Assembly (NCBI GenBank): GCA_947503285.1
Contig: CANNDD010000005.1
Coordinates: 372,001 to 436,000 of the forward strand
Direction of reading: 5' to 3'
Source: an uncultured Croceitalea sp.
Lineage (GTDB): Bacteria; Bacteroidota; Bacteroidia; Flavobacteriales; Flavobacteriaceae
DNA: 64,000 nt
Shown here one piece after another: positions 43,052 through 51,863 of this stretch (the stretch's first letter is position 1; every line of letters starts with the position of its first letter). The translations under genes were made by a program, and so were the position numbers. A model generated the notes under the pieces. The model saw nothing but the letters and a program-made list of their open reading frames with translations. It had not been told where the DNA came from and ran no database searches.

Positions 43052-44170
43052 ATGTCTTCTTTAAGTTTTCTCGATTTGATATTGTTCTTGGGTATTAGCC
43101 AGGGAATATTCCTTTCCATTTCCCTGCAGCTGATTCATGATCGAAACAAAGCTGCCAATAAAATACTTTCTTTATTGCTTCTTATAGCTGCGGTAATGCT
43201 TTTTGGTCGTGTCGCGGCTTTTCGTATTCCAGAAGCTTGGGTATGGCGATTTGGGATTTTCATAGATACCACGATTTTTTTGTTTGGCCCCTTGCTATAT
43301 CTTTACGTGAGAAGGTTGTTGTTTAGCGAAAGACCTTCATTTTTGCTGAAATGGTTCCATTATGTACCTGCAGCACTTCACTTTTGCTACTATATTGCCA
43401 CATTGACCATACCTGTCAAAGGGTTCAATGAGCTTTATTTTTCGGGTAAGTTGAACCTCATGTTCTTCATAGTTGAGGCGCTAGGATTACTTTCCTTTAT
43501 TGGCTATTGGTTCAAACTGTTCTCTTTGGTCAATGCTTATAACGCCAAAGAAGAATCCGAATTTTCTTTCAAACAATCCGTTCAAACCTTTGTGAAGTTC
43601 TTAATAGGGGTCTTGGCATTGTTTATCGTATTATGGTCGATCAGCTTTACAAGCGCCCATTTTTTTTACACTCCTTTTGGCTATTTCAGTTATGAGATTA
43701 TGTGGATTTCAATACCTGTTTTCGTTTATGTCATCGGTTATTTCAGCCTTCGACAACCCGCTATTTTCAGGATTCCTGATAAGCCAAAATCAAAGAGCGA
43801 TAAGCAGCGTTTAAAACCCGATGAGATTCAAACATTACAAAAACGTTTGAAGTATTATATCGTTGAGGAAAAAGTGTATTTACAATCTGATATTACCTTA
43901 AAAGTACTTGCAGATAAGCTGGAAACCTCTTCGAATAACCTATCTTGGTTATTGAACCAAGTATATCAAACGTCTTTTTATGATTATATCAATGAACATA
44001 GAATACAAGAATTTCTTAAGAAGATCGATCATGAAGAGCACTCCAACCATACCTTTTTAGCCTTGGCTATGGATGTAGGGTTCAATTCAAAGTCTACATT
44101 CAATCGCGTATTTAAATCGGTCATGGGCACAACGCCAAGAAACTATCTGAAAGATAAAAATGTTGCCTAG
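43052..44170 (+). CDS. Membrane-anchored AraC family regulator
   Basis: A 372-residue protein. The N-terminal two thirds has about seven membrane helices (SFLDLILFLGISQGIFLSIS, ILSLLLLIAAVMLFGRVAAF, FIDTTIFLFGPLLYLYVRRL and others), and the C-terminus is an AraC/XylS HTH pair (LKVLADKLETSSNNLSWLLN, ALAMDVGFNSKSTFNRVFKS). Such proteins sense a signal at the membrane and act on DNA while attached. It lies 84 bp upstream of the SMP-30-like gene on the same strand, a plausible target. Divergent from the two-component genes. Confidence 0.9.
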   Translation: MSSLSFLDLILFLGISQGIFLSISLQLIHDRNKAANKILSLLLLIAAVMLFGRVAAFRIPEAWVWRFGIFIDTTIFLFGPLLYLYVRRLLFSERPSFLLKWFHYVPAALHFCYYIATLTIPVKGFNELYFSGKLNLMFFIVEALGLLSFIGYWFKLFSLVNAYNAKEESEFSFKQSVQTFVKFLIGVLALFIVLWSISFTSAHFFYTPFGYFSYEIMWISIPVFVYVIGYFSLRQPAIFRIPDKPKSKSDKQRLKPDEIQTLQKRLKYYIVEEKVYLQSDITLKVLADKLETSSNNLSWLLNQVYQTSFYDYINEHRIQEFLKKIDHEEHSNHTFLALAMDVGFNSKSTFNRVFKSVMGTTPRNYLKDKNVA

Positions 44171-44253
44171 AAAAGTATCAATGTGTACAAAACGTCGATA
44201 CCATGAAACCCCTAGCATAGTTTTGGGTAATTATTAATCAAAACTTATATCAA

Positions 44254-45192
44254 ATGAAAAATCAAAAATTGCCATCAAAACTGATGGCGACCTTATTGTT
44301 TTGTGGGTTGTTATCATTGAGTTCTTGTGTTGACGATTTCGTAGGTGGAAAATCAAAAGCAAAAAAAGTCAGAACGGTTATTGGAGAAGACTTTCCTGCG
44401 AATGATGGTCTTTACGTTGCTCCAAACGGCTCTTTATTTGCCTCAGATTTTGGGGTGTTCGACCCAGGGTTGAACAAATACAACGGAACGCAGGTGTTCA
44501 AATTATCGCGAAACGGAAAAATCAGCGTAAAGGCAGATGGTTTTGAAGCTCCAATGGGTGGGGTTATGGATAGTAAGGGTAATTTTTACTTTACAAACGA
44601 GAACAATAATGACTTGGTATCGGGTGTACTTGTTAAAGTGGCTCCGGACGGGACTACCTCTGAAGTTGGGGAAATTGCCGGTTGGCCCTCTGGTTTGACC
44701 ATTGACGCCGATGATAATATTTACGCTGCCAATTTTGTTTTGCCAGTAATCAACAAGATAACGCCTGATGGCACCATCTCGGAATTTGCAAACGATAGCC
44801 GATTGGCAGGTTGTGTTGGTATAGCTATGGATGCCGAAGGAAATGTGGTTACGGCGAATTTTGCCACTGCGGATATTTTAAGTGTAAGTCCAGATGCCAA
44901 TGTGTCTTTGATTACAACCATACCAGATGTGACTTTTGGTTTTGCCATCGGTTATATGACCATTTTCAAAGGGGCTATTTATGCTACCGGAATCAATGAA
45001 AATGTAATTTATAAAGTGGGTTTTGACGGTACCACCGAAATTTTTGCGGGTACCGGTGAAAATGGTAGCACTGATGGTAAACTCAATGAGGCAACATTTT
45101 CCAATCCAAATGGTATCGCAGGTGATGAACGTAGGGAAATATTGTACATATCGCAGTTTGGTACCCCTGGTCTACGGGCCATAAAGTTTTAG
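44254..45192 (+). CDS. NHL/SMP-30-like beta-propeller lipoprotein
   Basis: A 312-residue exported lipoprotein (lipobox LSLSSCVD). The body is a beta-propeller of the SMP-30/gluconolactonase or NHL type: repeats with GLYVAPNGSLFASDFGVF, GGVMDSKGNFYFTNENNND, SGLTIDADDNIYAANFVLP, GIAMDAEGNVVTANFATAD and PNGIAGDERREILYIS. Enzymes of this fold can be lactonases, but no catalytic metal-site residues can be confirmed here. It is downstream of the AraC-type regulator. It may act as a binding or hydrolytic protein at the cell surface. Confidence 0.85.
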   Translation: MKNQKLPSKLMATLLFCGLLSLSSCVDDFVGGKSKAKKVRTVIGEDFPANDGLYVAPNGSLFASDFGVFDPGLNKYNGTQVFKLSRNGKISVKADGFEAPMGGVMDSKGNFYFTNENNNDLVSGVLVKVAPDGTTSEVGEIAGWPSGLTIDADDNIYAANFVLPVINKITPDGTISEFANDSRLAGCVGIAMDAEGNVVTANFATADILSVSPDANVSLITTIPDVTFGFAIGYMTIFKGAIYATGINENVIYKVGFDGTTEIFAGTGENGSTDGKLNEATFSNPNGIAGDERREILYISQFGTPGLRAIKF

Positions 45193-45523
45193 TCCATTCA
45201 ATGAAGGCAAATATCATTCTATTGTAAGAAGATTTTCTAGGTTTTCTTTACTCCAATGAGCGATAAATTGATGAAGCTTATATTTTTTGGTTCGAACCGA
45301 GAAAATTTCAATTCGATATTTTCAATTTCCGAAGGTTTGACAAATGGTAAATCCAGTATTTAATTCAGGTGGTCGAATTTCAATACGACCGCCTGAATTA
45401 ATATGGAAAATCAAATAGCCTTAACCATGTTTCAATATATTACTATTTTGCATTTTTAATTATGTCATTTTAGTGGCATATATTACTTTCAATTTATCTT
45501 GAATGATTAACCAAAATATAGCA
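45193..45523. other. Intergenic gap with a long hairpin
   Basis: 331 bases with no gene. The only structure I see is a 16-bp stem, TTAATTCAGGTGGTCG (45360-45375) with CGACCGCCTGAATTAA (45386-45401), 15 of 16 bases paired, around a 10-base loop. No T run follows it, so it need not be a terminator. The rest is AT-rich with no clear open frame. Confidence 0.6.
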
Positions 45524-46789
45524 ATGAAAAAGAACTTGATTTATTTGTTTGTTAGCTTTATCATTTTGTCTTGTGCACAAAAGAAAACCTCAAAAGAAAA
45601 TACCTCTTTTGCGCAGTTTGAAAGCCTTAATGACTCTTTAACCGTTGATTTGAAAACGTTACACGAACAAGGCGGTATCAAAGGATTTTCCGTGGCCATA
45701 GTAAATCAAGATACGATACTTTATGAAAAAGGTTTTGGGTTTTCCGATGTTGGAAAAAAAATAGACCATACCGAGCATACGGTTCAAAATATAGCATCCG
45801 TTTCGAAAACCTTGATCGGAGTGGCTTTGTTGAAAGCACAAGAAATGGGAAAATTGAAACTTGAAGATCCAGTGAATAAGTACCTGCCTTTTGAGGTTTA
45901 TAATCCCTATTATCCTGAAGATAGCATTACCATAAAGCATTTGGCGACCCATACCTCGGCAATACAAGACAGCGACCTTTACAGTGAAAAGTCATACATT
46001 GTTAAAAATGTCGATGAACTTGAGTTGGCTAAATCGATACCGAGTTCTGAAGAATTCAATGCTCCTGATTCGGCAATGCCTCTTGAAGACTTTTTGAAGA
46101 ACTTTTTGTCAGAAGGGGGGGCTTGGTACCAAAAAGGGAATTATTTGAATAAAAGGCCAGGGGCCTTATATGAGTATACCAATGTGGGAGCCACATTGGC
46201 AGCCTATATTATTGAGGTCTCCACCGGAAAAACATATGCCGAATTCACCAAGGAACATATTTTAAGTCCTTTGAAGATGACTTCTTCAGGTTGGACCTAT
46301 GATGACATCGATATGTCAAAATACACCAAACTTTATACCGTTGATGGAAAAGAAATTCCATACTACACTTTAGTCACTTATCCAGATGGGGGGTTAATGA
46401 CCTCTATGGCCGACATGGGCAAATACCTATCAGAGTTGATTCGCGGATATTCTGGAGAAGGAAAATTGTTGTCTAAGGAAAGTTATGCCCAGATTTTTTC
46501 AGAACTGCTTTCTGAAGATAATTTTGAAGAAGAACGGGATACGGACAGGGACTTTGATGATGAATATAATTCTGGGCTTTTTATAGGCTATACCCCAATT
46601 GGGTACATAGGCCATATGGGTGGTGACCCCGGGGTCTCGACCTTTATGTTTTTTAACCCAAAGACCAAAATTGGCAAACTACTCTTTGTAAATACAGACC
46701 TTGACCAAAAAGGGGCAGACCAGTTTTATGAGGTCTGGGATAAACTTGGGGAGTATGAGGTCAGGTTGGATCAAAGTTTCCCAGAATAA
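45524..46789 (+). CDS. Serine hydrolase lipoprotein (class C beta-lactamase/PBP-type) 1
   Basis: A 421-residue exported lipoprotein (lipobox FIILSCAQ). It has the serine hydrolase motifs: SxxK is SVSK in NIASVSKTLIGVALLK, YxN is YTN in YEYTNVGATLAAYIIE, and the third is HMGG in GHMGGDPGVSTFMFFN. Its start is taken at ATG 45524, where the signal peptide begins; the frame upstream to 45503 does not add signal features. The next gene, of the same family, begins 2 bp after its stop, so both are one operon. True substrate unknown. Confidence 0.88.
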   Translation: MKKNLIYLFVSFIILSCAQKKTSKENTSFAQFESLNDSLTVDLKTLHEQGGIKGFSVAIVNQDTILYEKGFGFSDVGKKIDHTEHTVQNIASVSKTLIGVALLKAQEMGKLKLEDPVNKYLPFEVYNPYYPEDSITIKHLATHTSAIQDSDLYSEKSYIVKNVDELELAKSIPSSEEFNAPDSAMPLEDFLKNFLSEGGAWYQKGNYLNKRPGALYEYTNVGATLAAYIIEVSTGKTYAEFTKEHILSPLKMTSSGWTYDDIDMSKYTKLYTVDGKEIPYYTLVTYPDGGLMTSMADMGKYLSELIRGYSGEGKLLSKESYAQIFSELLSEDNFEEERDTDRDFDDEYNSGLFIGYTPIGYIGHMGGDPGVSTFMFFNPKTKIGKLLFVNTDLDQKGADQFYEVWDKLGEYEVRLDQSFPE

Positions 46790-46791
46790 GT

Positions 46792-48330
46792 ATGTTGAAC
46801 AAAGCATGCTACATCGTTTTTGTTTTTATAGTTGCTTGCAGTACCCTATTTGCACAAGATTACGGGCGTTTAGAGGGAATTGGAACAGAATTGAATAGCA
46901 TTCTTAGAGTGACTAAAGCCCCTGGCTTTGCCGTTGCCGTTGTTAAAGGGGAGAAGGTTATCTATGCGCAAGGCTTTGGATATCGACATTGGGAAGATAA
47001 AATGCCAATGGACGCAAATACCTTATTTCCGGTGGGTTCTACCACTAAGGCATTCACCAGTGCCTTGTTGGGTCAGTTAAGGGACGAAGGCAAACTTTCT
47101 TTTGCCGACAGCCCGATTAAACATATTCAGGAACTCGAATTCTATACAGAAGCACTAAATGGAATGATCAACATCAAAGATTTGATGACCCATCAGACCG
47201 GTATTCCAAGACATGATGAGTCTTGGTATTTATTTCCTACACCTAACAAAGACAGTTTAATACGTCGTATAAAATACCATGAACCCTTCACAGGAATTCG
47301 TCAACAATGGCATTACAATAATTTCATGTTCCTGATCCAAGGTGTTCTAGGGGAACGCTTGACCGGAAAAAGTTGGGAGCAAAATATAAGGGAACGCTTT
47401 TTTGTGCCTTTGGATATGCAAAGATCCAATACCTCACTTTCTGAGCTCAAGAAAAGCACCAATGTGGCCTTAGGATATGAACTGAAACAGGATACACTTA
47501 TCAAAAAGATGGATTATTTCAACTTGGCCGGTATGGCACCCGCGGGTAGTATCAACAGTAGTGCAAACGAGATGGCCAAATGGTTGATAGTTTGGTTGAA
47601 TAAGGGAAGATACCAACAAAAACAAATCCTACCGCAAGTTTATGTAGAAGAAGCCATGAGTTCCCAAGCGGTGACCAGTGCATCCTTACCTGACGAAGAC
47701 TTTCCAGATATGCATCTGTCCACTTACGGTTACGGTTGGTTTATTTCTTCCTATCGTGGGCATTATAGAGTGCAACATGAAGGAAATATCGATGGCTTTT
47801 CAGCTAATGTTTCCTTTTTTCCTAGTGATGGCCTTGGTATCGTTGTGCTAACCAATCAAAATGGTTCATCCATAACATCAATGGTGCGGAATACCATAGC
47901 CGATAGAATGTTGCATACCGAAAGAACCGATTGGGTAAAAGATTTTATCATAACACAAGAAAAAGCCAAAAAAGAAAGAAAAGGGAATGAAGAAATAGCA
48001 AGGCCCAATATAAAAACTGCAGACAACCCCCTACATGCGCTTAATAGTTATACAGGTTATTACGGCAATAAGGGCTACGGACAGTTCAAGATAGTGAAGG
48101 AAAAAGATTCGCTTTTTGCGCAATTCAAACTGCAAAAATATTATCTAAAACACCTGCATCATCATGTATTTGCTCCCTTTGAAGCTACTGATATGGGTAT
48201 TGATTTAAGTAAGGTTTGGCCGATACAATTTAATTTTAGAACCGATGATGATGGTGAAATTGTTTGTGTTGGAGTGAATTTAGAGGGTATGCTTAAAGAC
48301 CCTATACTATTCGCTCGAAAAGTCAATTGA
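46792..48330 (+). CDS. Serine hydrolase (beta-lactamase family) with C-terminal DUF3471-like domain 2
   Basis: A 512-residue secreted protein with a signal peptide (VFIVACSTLFAQ). The catalytic domain has SxxK as STTK in PVGSTTKAFTSALLGQ, YxN as YNN in WHYNNFMFLIQGVLGE and HxG in VQHEGNIDGFSANVSF. After residue about 400 a DUF3471-like domain follows (LHALNSYTGYYGNKGYGQFK, FRTDDDGEIVCVGVNLEG), as often seen in Bacteroidota members. It starts 2 bp after the preceding serine hydrolase gene. No clear substrate. Confidence 0.9.
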   Translation: MLNKACYIVFVFIVACSTLFAQDYGRLEGIGTELNSILRVTKAPGFAVAVVKGEKVIYAQGFGYRHWEDKMPMDANTLFPVGSTTKAFTSALLGQLRDEGKLSFADSPIKHIQELEFYTEALNGMINIKDLMTHQTGIPRHDESWYLFPTPNKDSLIRRIKYHEPFTGIRQQWHYNNFMFLIQGVLGERLTGKSWEQNIRERFFVPLDMQRSNTSLSELKKSTNVALGYELKQDTLIKKMDYFNLAGMAPAGSINSSANEMAKWLIVWLNKGRYQQKQILPQVYVEEAMSSQAVTSASLPDEDFPDMHLSTYGYGWFISSYRGHYRVQHEGNIDGFSANVSFFPSDGLGIVVLTNQNGSSITSMVRNTIADRMLHTERTDWVKDFIITQEKAKKERKGNEEIARPNIKTADNPLHALNSYTGYYGNKGYGQFKIVKEKDSLFAQFKLQKYYLKHLHHHVFAPFEATDMGIDLSKVWPIQFNFRTDDDGEIVCVGVNLEGMLKDPILFARKVN

Positions 48331-48417
48331 GGCGTTTTGCAAATGGTAATTAGTAGTTGTTCAAGATGATTATTGCACAACTCAGATATTGCTTATATCC
48401 CCCTCAACGAAATTTTA

Positions 48418-49815
48418 TTACTGCGATACTTCGGTACCCGTAATCAGAAATTGGGGGAGTTTATCAATGGTCAACCAACCTCCGGTAATGTTGTTCGTGA
48501 AAAATACAAAGCCCATATCCAATTCTGGGTAGTACCTGAAATTACTCACGAAATCCCTGGTGACACCACTATGGCCATAAAAATATCCGGTTTTATCTTT
48601 TCTTAATGCCAAACCAAGCCCCCAAGATATTCCGTCTTCAACCAAAACTTGCTCTTTGAACCACGCTTCGTAAGTCGCTGATTTGAGCCCTATCCGATTC
48701 CTTAAAGCAAAAGCAAAGGTTGAAAAATCTTTGGCATTGGTCATAAGGCTATAAGCTGCCATGGGTTTTTCAATAGTACGTGTTTTGGCCGGTTTACCAT
48801 GATAAAAACCATCAGAAGCTTGAATTTTCACTTCATCTGTTGTCTGAAAATAAAAGTTTTTTAATTCCAATGGAGCGATAAGTTCTTCTTGTAGTAGGGT
48901 TTCAATATCCTTGTTGGTGATATGCTCTAATACCCGCTTAAGATATTCAAAGCCCTCACCAGAATAGCCATATTTTGTTCCTGGTGTAAATAGCAGCTCA
49001 AAGTGCCCTTTTTTATCTTTCTTTGCCCAGTTCGGAAAACCGGTTTGATGACTTAGAACATGTCTCGCAGTGATTAATTTATGCCTTTTGTCATGGGCAA
49101 TTGCCTCAAAAATTAAATCCTTGTAAAGTGGTCTGTCTAAATCTAATATCCCTTTTTCTACCAAGCGCATTACGGCAAAGGAAAATACAAGCTTTGTAAT
49201 TGAGCCTGCCTCAAACAATGTTTTCTCATTTATTGCTTCTTTGGTAATGGGGTTTTTGAACCCGTACGATTTTTGATAAATCATCTCACCGCCTTTAAAT
49301 AAGGCCAACGAAGCCCCAGGTACTTGAAAATAGTCTAGATTATAGTGGATAAAATCATCTAAAAATTGGGTTTTTTCGCTGTCAAGATCATGCAAGATTC
49401 CCTGTTCAGGTATTTGATCGGCAATTCCTATGGTGTCTAGAATCAAAGGTTGCACTATCGCTTCGCCTACAGAATCGATGGTGATTTGAATTTTAGAGTT
49501 TTCTTCATTGATCCGTATAAATCTTTGACCCCAATCGCGTTGCCAATGGTATTTTATAGCCGGTTCTACAACATACTGACCGGGAGCGATAACTGTATTG
49601 AAATGACCTAAGGAATCTACGTCTATAAAAGAGATTTGAAACGGATCATATTTGGAAGTGATCTTCACTTTTGAGGGGTACCTGTTTATAGCGGTATCTT
49701 TCCATTGTAATTGGCCATTTAGCCGTACTTCGGTAACCTTATCTTGTGCTTGTACGGTCGCTACGCCAAAATAAAACGCGCACAGTAACCATACGATTAT
49801 ACGTAAAAGTTGCAT
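48418..49815 (-). CDS. Serine hydrolase (beta-lactamase family) 3, in bla-type operon
   Basis: A 465-residue secreted enzyme with a signal peptide ending FGVATVQAQ. An N-terminal domain of roughly 120 residues (VRLNGQLQWKDTAINRYPSK and on) resembles a carboxypeptidase-regulatory-like beta sandwich. The catalytic part has SxxK in EAGSITKLVFSFAVMR, the YxN site as YSG in YGYSGEGFEYLKRV, and HxG in FYGHSGVTRDFVSNF. It follows the BlaR1-like gene by 28 bp, so it is plausibly regulated by BlaI/BlaR1, like true beta-lactamase genes. It could be a D,D-peptidase-like or other hydrolase. Confidence 0.88.
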   Translation of the reverse strand: MQLLRIIVWLLCAFYFGVATVQAQDKVTEVRLNGQLQWKDTAINRYPSKVKITSKYDPFQISFIDVDSLGHFNTVIAPGQYVVEPAIKYHWQRDWGQRFIRINEENSKIQITIDSVGEAIVQPLILDTIGIADQIPEQGILHDLDSEKTQFLDDFIHYNLDYFQVPGASLALFKGGEMIYQKSYGFKNPITKEAINEKTLFEAGSITKLVFSFAVMRLVEKGILDLDRPLYKDLIFEAIAHDKRHKLITARHVLSHQTGFPNWAKKDKKGHFELLFTPGTKYGYSGEGFEYLKRVLEHITNKDIETLLQEELIAPLELKNFYFQTTDEVKIQASDGFYHGKPAKTRTIEKPMAAYSLMTNAKDFSTFAFALRNRIGLKSATYEAWFKEQVLVEDGISWGLGLALRKDKTGYFYGHSGVTRDFVSNFRYYPELDMGFVFFTNNITGGWLTIDKLPQFLITGTEVSQ

Positions 49816-49843
49816 TTCAAATTTATTTATGTATGGTAATCGA

Positions 49844-51088
49844 CTATTGAATCGTAGTAGTTATTTCTACGGCCCCTTTTTTTGCTTTAGGGCCATATTT
49901 TAGAACCCCGTCATCAGAGCTGAGCTTAAGCACCGTACACTTCATTCCAGCAATGTTTATGGCCTGGTCTTTTGGCGCTTCTTTACCGTTAAAAATAAAG
50001 TAATGTACCTCCCCTAGATAAGAAGCCCTACCCCGTAAGTTGAAATTGTTGTCCCCGTGCTGTATTCGCACTTTTTCACCTCGTATATACACTTTGCCAT
50101 CTTCACTTGACCAAATCAAATTATTTCCATAAATGACTCCCGGATTTTCAAGGAGTTCATCGTGTTGGGTCTGTGCTAAAGGGTTGGAAGGTAAAAGGCT
50201 TGTTTCGTCAAAAGCAGTACTGATGAATAGCAAAATAAGCACAGGTATAAGTAGTAGCAAACGATATGACCTTGGTTGTTTTTCTTGAAATTTTGATAGC
50301 ATAATAAGTCTATTTTTAATAGTTGAATGATTGTTGAATGCACTGGCAAAACCAGCTATTTTGTGCGGAAAGGAGTAGTTCAGTAATTGGTTGGCATAGT
50401 CTTTTGAATTCGCGCCACATCGCAACACAAAATCATCTGATAAGTACTCATGATTGACTTTTACCCTTCGTTTGAATAAATAGACGAATGGATTGAACCA
50501 GAATACGATTTGTAAAAGCTCAATAAATACAATATCGATGGAATGCCATTGGTATTTATGGGCAATTTCATGAATCAAGAGTTCTTTCTCGAGTTTATCG
50601 TTTTCGTATTCCGTTTTGTTCACGAATATGGTTTGAAAAAAAGTGAAAGGAGGAATATCTTCGGTAATAAGTGATAATGGGTGCCCTTTATGATTTACCT
50701 TTTCCGCAGTACGCCATTTGAGCAAAAGTGTTCGTAAATGAAAAACGAACCGCAACAAAAATACGATTGCAACAACGGCATATATAAAAGTAACTGTAGC
50801 AAGAATATCTAAATATCCATTTGCATTAGGGGGGGGTATTAGGCCGTCACTTGTGGGCAGGTAAGTGGAAATAGGCAAAATTTGAAAGACGGGGGTACCT
50901 GTACCATACGATTGTACAGGTAAAGAATCAATAGAAATACTAACCAAAGGTACTAAGAACGAAAATAAAAGGGAGAATAGTAGTATAAACCTATTCAGGC
51001 TATAATTGGTAGTGTTTTTGAAAAAAAACTCAAACACCAAAAATAAAATAGCGAAGCAGAGGGTGGATTCAATCAAATACTCAATCAT
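49844..51088 (-). CDS. BlaR1/MecR1-like M56 metallopeptidase
   Basis: A 414-residue membrane metalloprotease. Four membrane helices alternate with a cytoplasmic loop holding the zinc site HEIAHKYQWH (near residues 173-182), the M56 signature HExxH. In staphylococci BlaR1 senses penicillin by an extracellular domain and signals to cleave the BlaI repressor. Here that penicillin-binding domain is absent; the C-terminal extracellular part is short and ends GAVEITTTIQ, like a TonB-dependent receptor plug end. It overlaps the BlaI-like gene by 8 bp. Confidence 0.9.
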   Translation of the reverse strand: MIEYLIESTLCFAILFLVFEFFFKNTTNYSLNRFILLFSLLFSFLVPLVSISIDSLPVQSYGTGTPVFQILPISTYLPTSDGLIPPPNANGYLDILATVTFIYAVVAIVFLLRFVFHLRTLLLKWRTAEKVNHKGHPLSLITEDIPPFTFFQTIFVNKTEYENDKLEKELLIHEIAHKYQWHSIDIVFIELLQIVFWFNPFVYLFKRRVKVNHEYLSDDFVLRCGANSKDYANQLLNYSFPHKIAGFASAFNNHSTIKNRLIMLSKFQEKQPRSYRLLLLIPVLILLFISTAFDETSLLPSNPLAQTQHDELLENPGVIYGNNLIWSSEDGKVYIRGEKVRIQHGDNNFNLRGRASYLGEVHYFIFNGKEAPKDQAINIAGMKCTVLKLSSDDGVLKYGPKAKKGAVEITTTIQ

Positions 51089-51455
51089 TTGGTCTTGATT
51101 TTATTTTTTCATCTACGATTTTCCTCAACTTCTTTAAATCCTTATCAGAGATGTCCATTTCTTTGGTGAAAAAAGAGCCGAACTGTTCAACTGAATTATT
51201 AAAGAAGTTTTTGAGCAAGCCTTTCATGTGTTTGGAAAAATAGTGCTCTTTGCTTACTAACGGGTAATATTTTCTGCTGTTACCGTGCAACTCATAATCA
51301 ACAAAACCTTTTTCAATCAACTTTTTCAAAAATGTATTTATTGTGGTGGTGGCAGGTTTGGGGTCTGGGTATGCTTCCTTTAATTCTTTAAAAAAAGCTT
51401 TTTCCATCTTCCAGAGATAGGTCATTAACTGTTCTTCTGATTTTGTCAATTGCAT
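51081..51455 (-). CDS. BlaI/MecI family transcriptional repressor
   Basis: A 124-residue winged-helix repressor. It starts MQLTKSEEQLMTYLWKMEKA, the usual BlaI beginning, with KPATTTINTFLKKLIEKGFV as the recognition part and HYFSKHMKGLLKNFFNNSVE as the dimer end with the usual proteolysis area. The frame upstream to 51497 is out of the family and includes the promoter region, so I start at 51455. It is first in the operon with the BlaR1-like and serine hydrolase genes, and is likely autoregulated through an inverted repeat just upstream. Confidence 0.9.
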   Translation of the reverse strand: MQLTKSEEQLMTYLWKMEKAFFKELKEAYPDPKPATTTINTFLKKLIEKGFVDYELHGNSRKYYPLVSKEHYFSKHMKGLLKNFFNNSVEQFGSFFTKEMDISDKDLKKLRKIVDEKIKSRPND

Positions 51456-51478
51456 CAACTCTATTTTATTAGTTTTAA

Positions 51479-51502
51479 CTCTAAAAGTATAGAGCAAATA
51501 TA
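51479..51502 (-). promoter_or_regulatory. -7 box and candidate BlaI operator
   Basis: CTCTA-N6-TAGAG, a perfect 5-bp inverted repeat at 51479-51494, sits directly downstream of a TATATTTG -7 box (51495-51502, minus strand). It overlaps the expected transcription start, so a repressor bound here would block it. BlaI binding at this site is inferred. Confidence 0.5.
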
Positions 51503-51653
51503 AATAAAAAAATCAAATATCCTAAAAATTGAAAGTTGGTAATGGTTTAAACTAGGTGCCTAAACTCTTTATCTAGGCACTTATTCTAAGAGTAAATGAT
51601 GTATAGTAATGTAAGTAATCGGCAGGAATAAGGCTTTAAAATTGTAGCCAAAT

Positions 51654-51680
51654 AAAAACCCCTTAAGAAAGGGGTTTTTT
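51654..51680 (-). terminator. Terminator of tRNA-Lys
   Basis: CCCC and GGGG with A/T extensions form an AAAACCCC-loop-GGGGTTTT hairpin, 4 bp after the 3' end of tRNA-Lys, with a T run on the minus strand. Confidence 0.75.
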
Positions 51681-51683
51681 AAG

Positions 51684-51756
51684 TGACCTGACTGGGGCTC
51701 GAACCCAGGACCCTCTCCTTAAAAGGGAGATGCTCTACCAACTGAGCTATCAGGTC
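51684..51756 (-). tRNA. tRNA-Lys (anticodon TTT)
   Basis: A 73-base cloverleaf. The acceptor stem is GACCTGA/TCAGGTC, the D arm GCTCAGTTGGTAGAGC, the anticodon stem TCTCC/GGAGA encloses loop CTTTTAA with anticodon TTT, and the T arm is CTGGGTTCGAGCCCCAG. CCA is not encoded. Confidence 0.97.
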
Positions 51757-51794
51757 ATACTTTCGACAAGAAAAAATCTTATCGTAAGCGGCTG

Positions 51795-51824
51795 CAAATA
51801 TAATATCAAATATTAATTTATCAA
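51795..51824 (-). promoter_or_regulatory. Promoter of tRNA-Lys
   Basis: On the minus strand TTG (51824-51822) and TATATTTG (51802-51795) with 19 bp between, followed by CAGCCGCTTACG. A strong Bacteroidota promoter match that sits 38 bp before the tRNA. Confidence 0.75.
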
Positions 51825-51837
51825 GGCGATTTAATAA

Positions 51838-51845
51838 TAAATTTG
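51838..51845 (+). promoter_or_regulatory. -7 box of aroK
   Basis: TAAATTTG, 18 bp before the aroK ATG. It lies within 45 bp of the divergent tRNA-Lys promoter. Confidence 0.5.
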
Positions 51846-51863
51846 TCATTTTAAAATTACAAA

